A stretch of DNA of 64,000 bases from contig JAJQEF010000002.1 of NCBI GenBank assembly GCA_021201795.1, forward strand, positions 1 through 64,000, in the 5' to 3' direction. Origin of the DNA: Rikenellaceae bacterium. Lineage in GTDB: Bacteria > Bacteroidota > Bacteroidia > Bacteroidales > Rikenellaceae. A model generated the notes under the pieces. That model ran no database searches and was not told the origin of the DNA. It saw only the letters and a list, made by a program, of their open reading frames with translations. Positions 18,856-26,071 of the stretch are shown here, piece by piece (within the stretch, counting starts at the first letter, position 1; the number at the start of each line of letters is the position of its first letter). Made by a program: the position numbers and the translations under genes.

Positions 18856-19181
18856 TTCCTCATTGTAACATATATATAGCGAATACGATGACGAAATGCC
18901 TATTGCTTTTATAGCCGGTAGTTCCAGCGGATTACCCCATTCCCTTAGATTTTTACATCCTACGTTCCTTCCGGTCCAGAATGATTACAGAATAATATCG
19001 TTTATAATATCAGATAAAATAATTAACATTTTAGCAGAACGTATCTTCGGATCCGTATTTCATTTTGATAACCGTGTTGAGTCTACATATTTTTATTTTT
19101 GCATGAATTTTGTCTTTTACCCTCATAAAGTATTCTTATTTGAATACGGAAACAATAATTATTAACTAAAATTTTACGATT

Positions 19182-19394
19182 ATGAAAGGTAAAAGCAACT
19201 CACAACACGACGGAAGAAGTAATAACGGAAGCAATGCATGCCGTGACGAAAACGGACGTTTCACATCATGTGATAATTCTTCTTCGTCTTCTTCATCACA
19301 CAAAGGACGTTCTTCTTCAAGCCATGACGGACGTGCAAACAACGGTAAAAACGAAGCACGTGACGAAAACGGACGTTTTACATCCAAGAAATAA
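19182..19394 (+). CDS. 70-residue protein with two DENGRFTS repeats
   Basis: The product is very hydrophilic: two copies of a 19-residue unit, HDGR(S/A)NNG(S/K)N-x-x-RDENGRFTS (residues 9-28 and 47-66), are separated by a Ser-rich linker containing seven consecutive serines. There is no signal peptide, helix or metal motif. The two units also match at DNA level (GACGAAAACGGACGTTT occurs twice), so the gene arose by internal duplication. The composition recalls Gly/Asn-rich stress proteins of the KGG/GsiB kind, but I do not claim membership. A strong terminator follows within 15 bases, supporting a real transcription unit. Confidence 0.7.
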   Translation: MKGKSNSQHDGRSNNGSNACRDENGRFTSCDNSSSSSSSHKGRSSSSHDGRANNGKNEARDENGRFTSKK

Positions 19395-19406
19395 GGTAAT
19401 CCTTGA

Positions 19407-19437
19407 AAATCAGCAGCCCTTTCGGGCTGCTGATTTT
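19407..19437 (+). terminator. Terminator of the DENGRFTS gene
   Basis: AAAATCAGCAGCCC and GGGCTGCTGATTTT form a 14-bp stem with a TTTC loop, followed by T residues. Confidence 0.9.
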
Positions 19438-19504
19438 TGTTGTAAACTATTATACTATCAATGCATAAAATGGACTTACCCGTACATCCGCATCAAATAA
19501 AAAA

Positions 19505-19526
19505 AGCGCCCCGCTGACGGAGCGCT
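19505..19526 (-). terminator. Terminator of the 272-residue lipoprotein gene
   Basis: Read on the minus strand, AGCGC pairs with GCGCT across a GC-rich loop and is followed by a run of seven T. It begins 25 bases past the stop at 19552. Confidence 0.65.
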
Positions 19527-19551
19527 CTAAAATATAATTTAATTGACAACT

Positions 19552-20370
19552 CTATTTTTCTGCATATTTTTCATCCAGTTCGGTCTTAAACCAAAGGTTT
19601 TCTTCAAAAGTATAGACACGCGCACTGGAATCTGCATAGTTTCTCGAGAAAAGTGCTGTCCATACGCCAACATAAACCCCAACGGCACTCTGCCCGAACT
19701 TATCTTTGGTGGTAGACAAAGAGGCGTCTGTATATTTATCCTCACTGTAAAGAACACCTGTATCCGTAAATAATTTCATATTTACATTCCTGAATCTGTT
19801 TGTATCCCCTGTGCTGCTGAATTCGATATAATATCCATTGCCGTCGTAAACCGTGAAAGTATTCCCGCTTGTGAACAGCAACGGTTTAAAGTAATAAAGA
19901 TAAAAAGTCTCGTAATATATGCCTCCACTTCCGACAATGTTTACATTGTTGAGTAATTTTAATAATTCTTCATCAGGCTTGGAAGAGCTCTGATATTTAA
20001 GGGTTTTACCGTCCAGATAACCTTCTATGCTCCCGAAATCAAACTCTTCGCCGTTTACTTTTTGTGAAAAAACAAATTGAGTTGTTCTGATCTCATTTTC
20101 ACTTCCAGCATTACTTGTCGTAGGGTTCCATATCCGTATTTTTTTGTATTCCTTTTTATCTGAGGACACCTCGTAGTACAGATCGCAGGATTCATAGTTT
20201 TGGTAATAACTCAAAAGAGTCGAATGCGTAATAACAAACTCGCTGTCGTAGATATTACCTTCATCACCTCCGTTTCCTCCATTGCCACCGTTGTCGTCGT
20301 CTTTATCAGAACTGCAAGAGAATGCCATAAAAGCACATGCGGAGAGTAGAATAACAGAAAATTTTTTCAT
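19552..20370 (-). CDS. Lipoprotein of unknown function, 272 residues
   Basis: The signal peptide ends in AFMAFSC, followed by an Asp/Asn/Gly spacer (DKDDDNGGNGGNGG) typical of surface-exposed Bacteroidota lipoproteins. The rest is Tyr- and Thr-rich and looks like a beta-sandwich or barrel (lipocalin-like strand spacing), but no family is recognised. It has its own promoter and terminator. It sits in the accessory zone beside the left boundary of the integrated element and may be cargo of an older element. Confidence 0.85.
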   Translation of the reverse strand: MKKFSVILLSACAFMAFSCSSDKDDDNGGNGGNGGDEGNIYDSEFVITHSTLLSYYQNYESCDLYYEVSSDKKEYKKIRIWNPTTSNAGSENEIRTTQFVFSQKVNGEEFDFGSIEGYLDGKTLKYQSSSKPDEELLKLLNNVNIVGSGGIYYETFYLYYFKPLLFTSGNTFTVYDGNGYYIEFSSTGDTNRFRNVNMKLFTDTGVLYSEDKYTDASLSTTKDKFGQSAVGVYVGVWTALFSRNYADSSARVYTFEENLWFKTELDEKYAEK

Positions 20371-20402
20371 ATATAATTTAAATTTAGTTATTGAATGCTG
20401 TA

Positions 20403-20433
20403 CAAAAGTATGTTTTTATTATAAATCATCAAA
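20403..20433 (-). promoter_or_regulatory. Promoter of the 272-residue lipoprotein gene
   Basis: On the minus strand TTTG (20433..20430) and TACTTTTG (20410..20403) are 19 bases apart, an excellent match to the phylum consensus. The start codon is 33 bases downstream of the -7 box. Confidence 0.7.
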
Positions 20434-20775
20434 AAAAACCGCATTTTCTTGATATATAACGAATTTAAAGCTGAACCAGTAAATAATATAATTTCATTAA
20501 ATTTTGCTGTGCTTTACCCGGAGGCTACTGTTGTGAGGAAATAGGAACATACGCTCGGCAATGAAATTTCTGACAGAGTACAATCGTTAAAGTACTGCAA
20601 ACAAAAGGACAAGAAATTGAAAATATAATATCGAAAAATCAGGAAAACAAAACTTGAAATAAAATAGAACCCAATAGAAAGAAGGAATTGACTATTGAAG
20701 GACGGGGCTACTTAAATTTAAAAAGAGTCTTGGTCTTTATTTTTTTCATTTTTCTTCCGCAAATTTTACTTTCCC

Positions 20776-20871
20776 AATTTGTGCCCTCCAAGTGCCCATG
20801 ATAAAAGAAAAGAAAAAAGCCTAACCGTTTATTTTCAAACGATTAGGCTTTTCAATAGTGCCCAGGACGAG
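20776..20871. other. Right-end remnant of an older integrated element plus attL
   Basis: This 96-base block repeats the layout found beside the intact tRNA-Leu at 30864..30948. It contains a motif AATTTGTGCC-N5-AAGTGCC (20776..20796), a terminator hairpin, then the 14-bp core GTGCCCAGGACGAG (20858..20871), which is the 3' end of tRNA-Leu. Because the motif and hairpin lie outside the present element, the block looks like the right end of an earlier element that used the same site. The 480 bases upstream of it hold only a promoter and no recognisable gene. Confidence 0.65.
20814..20852. terminator. Hairpin beside attL
   Basis: AAAAGCCTAA and TTAGGCTTTT pair, with CGTTT/AAACG extending the stem, and T or A runs flank it. 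It occupies the same place relative to the core as the terminator of tRNA-Leu at 30897. Confidence 0.75.
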
Positions 20872-20994
20872 CCACTTTTATCGAATTTCTTAACATTTAC
20901 AGACTTTCGCAGTCAAGGTATAAATGCCATAAAATCAATGAGTAATGATTGATTTTGTTTGATTATAATAAATTTCGATTATCATGTATTTCTC

Positions 20995-21015
20995 AATTTG
21001 TGCCAACAATGTGCC
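20995..21015. repeat. Putative integrase arm-type site, left
   Basis: AATTTGTGCCAACAATGTGCC differs by one base from the copy at 30864..30884 near the right end. It contains two GTGCC pentamers spaced 11 bases apart. It lies 124 bases inside attL, just before the recombinase gene. Note that the sequence is 21 bases; its key parts are AATTTGTGCC and GTGCC. Confidence 0.5.
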
Positions 21016-21044
21016 GATATTTTTTATATATTTGTCACAAATAA

Positions 21045-22427
21045 ACGGCTACGGGAAAGACCTATTATAAACTTGGAAATATAAAAAACTCAAAAGGCGA
21101 AAGTGAAATCCAAATGCGGTTGTATGTTTCACGTACTATCAGACCGCATTTTGGTACGGGTATCTGGATTGATGCGAAACGATGGGGTAAAAAGAATGAT
21201 ATAAATATCCCAACAACCCCCGGAGAAGAAAGAGATTCGTTAATTGACAAAAAAAGTAAATTAAAATCCTTAACCGATACTCTCGAAGCTCTTGTTATTT
21301 CTGCTAGTGATAAATCGAATCTAACTAAAGAGTATTTTGAGAAGGAGGTTAAAAAATTCCACAAACCGAAAAAAGAAAAGGAGATCAAAGAAATTACGTT
21401 TTTTACTGTTGCCGACGATTATTTGAACAAACATTTATCTTCAGAATCACGCATCAAACATTTTAAGGTTTTAATACGCTGTCTTCGGCGGTTTGAGTTA
21501 TATAAGCGAAAAACGGACAACAAACGGTATAAGTTGAATTTCGGAACATTGAGCCACGAGGACTTAAAGGAGATAGAGTGGTCCTTCTTCAATGAAAAGG
21601 AAGTTTATTCCGTCCATCCGGATATCTATGATGAAGTTCCGTACTATACGAAGCAATCCGTTAAAACTCCCCAAAAGAACGATGACAAGAAAAAGTCCTG
21701 CGTACCTGAAGAACGAGGACAGAATTACGTCAGCGATATGTTAATCCGATTCCTCTCATTTATTATCTGGGCGAATGACAACAACTTTGCAAACAATAAT
21801 CCTTTTAAAAACTACCCCATACAGGAACCTGTTTACGGAACACCTATTTATATATCGGTAGAAGAAAGGAAGAAGCTTTATGAGGCGGACTTTAGTGAAA
21901 ATCCAATGCTTGCCACGCAACGTGACATTTTTGTATTTCAAACATTCATCGGATGCAGGGTCGGCGATCTCATCAAATTCACATATAATAACGTCATCAA
22001 CGGAAACCTTGAATACATACCTAAAAAAACCAAAGATGACAGAGCCGACACTCTCGTAGTTCCGCTAAGTCCTACGGCAATAGAAATTATCGAAAGGTAC
22101 AGGGATGAACGAAGAAATTCTTTATTACCGTTTATTTCCGAGCAGAAATACAACGAGTATATAAAAGAAGCCTTTAAACTTGCCGGACTGGATCGGATGG
22201 TTACAGTAATCAACCAACGGACAAGGCTTGAGGAACAGAAACCATTATACGAACTTGCTTTCTCCCATATGGCTCGCCGTACATTCATCGGGAACATCTA
22301 TAAAAAGGTTAAGTATTCTAATCTGGTCGGCTCATTAAGCGGACATAAAGAAGGAAGCCGTGCATTTGCGCGTTATCGGAACATCGACGATGACATCAAA
22401 AAAGAACTGATTGCCTATTTGGAATAG
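21045..22427 (+). CDS. Tyrosine recombinase (integrase)
   Basis: The enzyme integrates and excises the element at tRNA-Leu. The C-terminal catalytic domain shows Arg I in IGCRVGDLIKF, the HxxR box in SHMARRTF, and the GH plus nucleophile region LSGHKEGSRAFARY. The core-binding domain with ENYVSDMLIRFLSFI-type helices precedes it. An ATG at 21114 gives 437 residues, but the frame is open back to 21045 and encodes the expected N-terminal strands (TYYKLGNIKNSKGESEIQMRL, cited as TYYKLGNIKN and GESEIQMRL). The only codon where Met is expected there is ACG at 21045, so either a rare ACG start or a mutated ATG is likely. Confidence 0.9.
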   Translation, partial: TATGKTYYKLGNIKNSKGESEIQMRLYVSRTIRPHFGTGIWIDAKRWGKKNDINIPTTPGEERDSLIDKKSKLKSLTDTLEALVISASDKSNLTKEYFEKEVKKFHKPKKEKEIKEITFFTVADDYLNKHLSSESRIKHFKVLIRCLRRFELYKRKTDNKRYKLNFGTLSHEDLKEIEWSFFNEKEVYSVHPDIYDEVPYYTKQSVKTPQKNDDKKKSCVPEERGQNYVSDMLIRFLSFIIWANDNNFANNNPFKNYPIQEPVYGTPIYISVEERKKLYEADFSENPMLATQRDIFVFQTFIGCRVGDLIKFTYNNVINGNLEYIPKKTKDDRADTLVVPLSPTAIEIIERYRDERRNSLLPFISEQKYNEYIKEAFKLAGLDRMVTVINQRTRLEEQKPLYELAFSHMARRTFIGNIYKKVKYSNLVGSLSGHKEGSRAFARYRNIDDDIKKELIAYLE

Positions 22428-22559
22428 AATATTAATATTGAACATTCCGGAACTATCGTTGACCACGCCAGACACTCTATTCGGAAACGGTATCAAGAAT
22501 GTTTTTTTTCATTTTATTTACTTCCAAAATAATCATTGTAATTTATTAGAAGTATTATT

Positions 22560-22874
22560 ATGGAAGTAAAAGATTTATTAAAAACCACATCCGCAAATCT
22601 CAGTCTTAATATCAAATTCGATGACTTGATCCAGTTATTTAAAGAGATTTGTTCGCAACAGGTACATCCTGTTGAAAATTCCCGTATGGGTCCATCGGAG
22701 TTTTACAACCGAAAAGAGGTATTGGCTTATTTAGGCATCGAGGGAACAACCCTATGGAAGTGGGGAAAAGCCGGATATATCAAATCCTATCCATTCGGAG
22801 GTCGCAACCGCTATTCTGTCGAAGAGGTCGAAGAAATCAAAACAGGCAAAAGAAGTATTCGCTATGGAAAGTAA
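22560..22874 (+). CDS. Helix-turn-helix protein, excisionase/regulator type
   Basis: The 104 residues end in a MerR/Xis-like winged helix: FYNRKEVLAYLGIEGTTLWK, then WGKAGYIKSYPFGGRNRYS and VEEVEEIK. Such small proteins beside the integrase in Bacteroides elements direct excision or regulate the replication genes. Its last 11 bases overlap the primase-helicase gene, so the two are co-translated. Confidence 0.85.
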   Translation: MEVKDLLKTTSANLSLNIKFDDLIQLFKEICSQQVHPVENSRMGPSEFYNRKEVLAYLGIEGTTLWKWGKAGYIKSYPFGGRNRYSVEEVEEIKTGKRSIRYGK

Positions 22875-24057
22875 CGAAAGATACATCCGGATCGGAACTA
22901 CCCTTTATAAAGAAGTCTATCGTCCGATGCTCAGCGGAGATAAAAAGAAAGTGCTGATCCAATGGAATATGGAAACTCTCCGGCAGGATCATACTCGTGA
23001 ATTTATATCTAAAATAGAGAAATACAACGGATACTGCATCATTCCGTCCCATACCGATTATCACCAGATTTATGACGGTTTCCTGAATCAGTACGAGCCA
23101 ATTCCGCATCTTCCGAGAAAAGGAGAATTTACAACCATTCGAAAATTTCTTCAACACATCTTCGGGGAACAACTTGAGTTCGGTATGGATTACTTACAGT
23201 TGCTGTATTTACAGCCTCTCCAGAAACTTCCGATCCTACTGCTTGTCTCCAAAGAACGAAACACGGGAAAGACAACATTTTTAAATTTCCTTAAAGCAGT
23301 TTTTGCGGACAATATGACCTTTAATACTAACGAAGATTTCCGTAGTCAGTTTAACTCCGATTGGGCGACAAAACTTATTGTCGGTGTGGACGAGGTGTTG
23401 CTAAACCGCAGAGAAGATTCCGAGCGTATCAAAAATCTGTCAACCTCCAAAAGCTATAAAGCGGAAGCCAAAGGAAAGGACCGCAACGAGGTATCGTTCT
23501 TCGCAAAATTCGTTCTTTGTTCCAATAACGAGAATAACCCCATTATCATCGACTCCGGAGAAACACGATATTGGGTAATTAAAGTCCCGAAGCTTATTGA
23601 AGATAATACAAACATTCTCGATGGAATAAAAAAAGAAATTCCGCATTTTCTCTGGTACTTGACCCAGAGAAAACTATCAACAAAGAATGAAACCCGAATG
23701 TGGTTCCGTCCAGAACTACTCATCACTCCAGCTCTTAAGAAGATCATCAACTATAACAGAGGAAAAGTTGAGAATGAAATGGTCTCGATAATTTTAGAAA
23801 TAATGAAACTGCAGGATATTTCTGAATATGAATTATGCATCAACGATATGGCGGACATGCTCGACCAGCGATCAGTCAAAACCGATCACATTCAAATCCG
23901 CAGGATCCTTACGGAAAACTGGCAGATGAAACCGTCTGAAAAACCAAAACGCTATATCTGTCAAAAAATGACATTTGACGGCAATATATTTACCGACTCT
24001 CGTACAGGAAGAACTTATACAGTGAAAAAAGAAATTATCGAAAAAATGAACGACTAA
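22864..24057 (+). CDS. SF3-type primase-helicase / replication protein
   Basis: The 397 residues carry a P-loop SKERNTGKTTFL (129-140), a Walker B-like strand LIVGVDEVLL (171-180), and a sensor-like FVLCSNNEN segment, which is the pattern of DUF5906/virulence-associated E-type helicases used by satellites and mobile elements. The C-terminal 100 residues look like a winged-helix DNA-binding domain. Together with the iterons just downstream and the primase it should allow replication of the excised circle. Confidence 0.88.
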   Translation: MESNERYIRIGTTLYKEVYRPMLSGDKKKVLIQWNMETLRQDHTREFISKIEKYNGYCIIPSHTDYHQIYDGFLNQYEPIPHLPRKGEFTTIRKFLQHIFGEQLEFGMDYLQLLYLQPLQKLPILLLVSKERNTGKTTFLNFLKAVFADNMTFNTNEDFRSQFNSDWATKLIVGVDEVLLNRREDSERIKNLSTSKSYKAEAKGKDRNEVSFFAKFVLCSNNENNPIIIDSGETRYWVIKVPKLIEDNTNILDGIKKEIPHFLWYLTQRKLSTKNETRMWFRPELLITPALKKIINYNRGKVENEMVSIILEIMKLQDISEYELCINDMADMLDQRSVKTDHIQIRRILTENWQMKPSEKPKRYICQKMTFDGNIFTDSRTGRTYTVKKEIIEKMND

Positions 24058-24190
24058 GTTACAAACTATATTTATTTGCTAATAATCAATAAAATAAAGT
24101 TGTTACAAATCCGATACTCTTCTGTTACGAAACCGTTACAAAAATCTATTTGTAACAAATAACCGTTACAACTCAAAAAAGTGTTACATT
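24058..24190. repeat. Iteron cluster, candidate replication origin
   Basis: Seven copies of GTTACAA or one-base variants lie in 133 bases: 24058, 24102, 24124, 24135, 24165 and 24183 direct, and one inverted at 24149..24156. They sit between the helicase and primase genes in AT-rich DNA. This layout is typical of Rep-binding iterons of an origin. Confidence 0.65.
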
Positions 24191-24263
24191 ATCGTGACAC
24201 CCGTATATTTTTCTTTCACTGAACTTTAAATCATTTTCGCAACGATGTAACTATAAAACAGCC

Positions 24264-25166
24264 ATGAACATCGAAGAAATAAAAACCATCAGCATACGGG
24301 CTTATCTGAAGTCACTCGGCATTTTACCGCAACGGGAATACTCCCATTCCGGAGTCTACTTCTCCCCGTTCCGCTCGGAGAAAACACCGAGCTTTAAAGT
24401 CGATTACAACCGCAACCTCTGAATAGATTACGGAACCGGAGAGGGCGGTAGCATCATCGACCTGATCATGAAAATCAACGGTTGCGATTTCTACACCGCA
24501 GTCAAACACCTCCGATCCGGCAACCGTCCGGTTATCGAACTCCCGCAACCGATCCGCACTGAGTGTCCGCTACAAATCCACTCCGTCACCGAACTCAAAA
24601 GCTACCCATTGCTCCAATACCTCGCAGAAAGAATGGTGCATCCGGACATTGCACGTCAGTTCTGTAAAGAAGTCAGTTACACAATCAACGGCAAACAGTA
24701 TTACGCTGTAGGCTTCCCGAACGACAAAGGCGGTTACGAGCTCCGAAACAAATACTTCAAAGTATCCTCGTCCCCTAAAGGAATATCCACGATCCGTAGG
24801 AACTGTAAAGAAATCATGATCTTCGAAGGCTTTATCGATATGCTCTCATTTCTCTACGAAATCGACCACGAACCTCCGAAGGATATTCTAGTCCTGAACT
24901 CCACGATCAACCTCAAGAAAGCCATTCCGGTACTAAAAGATTACGAACACATCCACACCTACCTCGACCATGACACCGTAGGTAGAAAAGCAACGGAAAA
25001 TATACAGATTGAGTTCGGTGATAAAGTTATTGACCGATCCGACTTCTACTCAGACCTCAACGATCTAAATGATTACATAATCCATAAAGCCCGAACTGTT
25101 CCGGGCAACCGTCCGTCCATGCTCGACGGGATTACGAAACCCCTCAGTTGCAAACCAAAATTATAA
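24264..25166 (+). pseudogene. TOPRIM primase with in-frame TGA at codon 53
   Basis: ATG 24264 starts a 301-codon frame. The N-terminal part shows a degenerate CHC2-like region (YFSPFRSEKTPSFKVDYNRNL), which I cite as YFSPFRSEKTPSFKV, then TGA at 24420..24422, then IDYGTGEGGSIIDLI. The homologous position in these primases is Trp (LWxDYGxGxGG). The TOPRIM domain follows: IMIFEGFIDMLSFL with the catalytic Glu, and HTYLDHDTVGRKA with the DxD. No zinc cysteines are visible. A restart after the TGA would lose the N-terminal region. The gene is otherwise well preserved. Confidence 0.8.
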
Positions 25167-25261
25167 TGCACTGATATGAAAAAGTCCGCTTATTTTAAAT
25201 GCCGGAGTCCATAATATAGACATGCTGATATGCTCTGATTCATTCATGCAAACCAATTCGA

Positions 25262-25307
25262 ATGTTTGGATGTTTGGATGTTTGGATGTTTGGATGTTTG
25301 GATGTTT
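25262..25307. repeat. 8-bp tandem repeat (ATGTTTGG) x 5.75
   Basis: Five perfect copies of ATGTTTGG are followed by ATGTTT. It lies in the non-coding stretch between the primase and the oriT-like hairpins. It may be a protein-binding array or a length-variable microsatellite. Confidence 0.9.
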
Positions 25308-25404
25308 AAATTTAACCGACCAAGTTACAGCTTACAACCTAATAGGTTTTCAGATTACGATAAATATTTATTAGATTACAAAAACCTGTATTCCGAAAAT
25401 CTTA

Positions 25405-25503
25405 ATCGCTATAAGCGATAGCAAGTTATGTTTTCGTATGACGAAAACGAACTTGTTCCGCACTTTCAAAGTCGTGCGGTAAAATGCTCCGGAGTCGCAT
25501 TTT
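25405..25503. other. Hairpin array, candidate oriT
   Basis: Four inverted repeats follow one another: ATCGCT/AGCGAT (25405..25419), the 38-base imperfect repeat AGCAAGTT..TTTTCGT/ACGAAAA..AACTTGTT (25420..25457), CCGCAC/GTGCGG (25458..25479), and AAAATGC/GCATTTT (25481..25503). Such arrays directly precede mob genes in Bacteroides mobilisable elements. Here no mob gene follows. Confidence 0.5.
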
Positions 25504-25625
25504 ATTGGAATTTACCAGATCAGACCGCAGTCCCCGCTTGTATTATACAAAAGACCAACCATGCCACCGATGAAACCTTCTGCCAAATTGCCACGTAACC
25601 CGGAGCGATAAAAGCATAAATGTCC

Positions 25626-25743
25626 TCGAATCCATCGGCTCGATATTCTTACCCGATCCATCCGGCATCACCACCGATGACTACGGCAACGAAGTCTGGA
25701 GAAAAAAGAAACGGAAGAAAAAAAAATTGGGAAGAAGGTCGTA
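25626..25743 (+). pseudogene. 3' relic of a mobilisation/relaxase-like gene
   Basis: A frame reads NVLESIGSIFLPDPSGITTD, then GNEVWRKKKRKKKKLGRR and stops at TAG 25743. A short hydrophobic/Pro segment with a poly-Lys tail resembles the C-terminal ends of Bacteroides relaxases or mobilisation proteins, judged from memory. It has no start and is preceded by stops in the same frame. Its position after the hairpin array suggests that an internal deletion removed the mob genes. Confidence 0.4.
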
Positions 25744-25747
25744 GGTT

Positions 25748-25960
25748 TTATTTGAAAAGTTCGATGATAGGCACTTCGAGAACTGTCGCAATTTTATTCA
25801 GCGTTCTTATCGTTACATTAGTGTTGCCTCCCTCAATTCTGCTCATATTCGACTTTTCGAAATTACATTGGGCAGCCAAAACCTGCTGATCGATTCCTTT
25901 TGATTCTCTAATCTCTCTTATTCTTTCGCCTATTTTTGCTAAAATTTTTTCAGTTGTCAT
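25748..25960 (-). CDS. XRE-family repressor
   Basis: From ATG 25960 the product has 70 residues and one Cro/C1-type HTH: IREIRESKGIDQQVLAAQCN and FEKSNMSRIEGGNTNVTIRT, ending TVLEVPIIELFK. I prefer this ATG to one 21 bases upstream because the latter lies inside the operator. Two 18-bp palindromes lie directly upstream, one touching the start codon, so autorepression is likely. It is divergent from the structured RNA and NYN gene. Confidence 0.9.
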   Translation of the reverse strand: MTTEKILAKIGERIREIRESKGIDQQVLAAQCNFEKSNMSRIEGGNTNVTIRTLNKIATVLEVPIIELFK

Positions 25961-25961
25961 A

Positions 25962-25979
25962 GTTATCATATTTGATAAC
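25962..25979. promoter_or_regulatory. XRE operator 1
   Basis: GTTATCATATTTGATAAC is an 18-bp palindrome with one asymmetric central base pair. It contains the TTTG -33 box (25971..25974) of the rightward promoter and lies 2 bases before the XRE start codon, so a bound repressor would block both directions. Confidence 0.8.
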
Positions 25980-26000
25980 AAAGATTTATTTATATATTTG
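25971..26000 (+). promoter_or_regulatory. Rightward promoter between the two operators
   Basis: TTTG (25971) and TATATTTG (25993..26000) are 18 bases apart, a full consensus match. The start site would fall at or beside operator 2. Confidence 0.7.
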
Positions 26001-26007
26001 CAGTCAG

Positions 26008-26025
26008 GTTATCATATATGATAAC
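26008..26025. promoter_or_regulatory. XRE operator 2
   Basis: GTTATCATATATGATAAC is a perfect 18-bp palindrome with the same half-site (GTTATCAT) as operator 1. Centre-to-centre spacing is 46 bp. Confidence 0.8.
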
Positions 26026-26034
26026 TGAAATGTA

Positions 26035-26066
26035 TTTGAGTGTTTATTCATAAAACATTATCTTTG
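26035..26066 (+). promoter_or_regulatory. Second rightward promoter, for the structured RNA
   Basis: TTTG (26035) and TATCTTTG (26059..26066) are 20 bases apart. The same TATCTTTG lies at the same place before RNA copy 1 (16998). Transcription should start near 26072. It lies beyond both operators. Confidence 0.65.
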
Positions 26067-26071
26067 TGATT

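Noticed and set aside
18896..19165. 89-residue frame on the plus strand
   Set aside because: The AT-rich composition gives a Phe/Ile-rich product with no start context, promoter or similarity; it is probably chance.
20372..20775. Insertion sequence or second integrase left of attL
   Set aside because: No transposase or recombinase motif is readable in any frame, and no terminal inverted repeats were seen.
24058..24190. CRISPR array
   Set aside because: The GTTACAA repeats are 7-8 bases with irregular spacing and one inverted copy; no cas genes are near. They fit iterons better.
25262..25307. CRISPR-like repeats
   Set aside because: Units are contiguous with no spacers; this is a simple tandem repeat.
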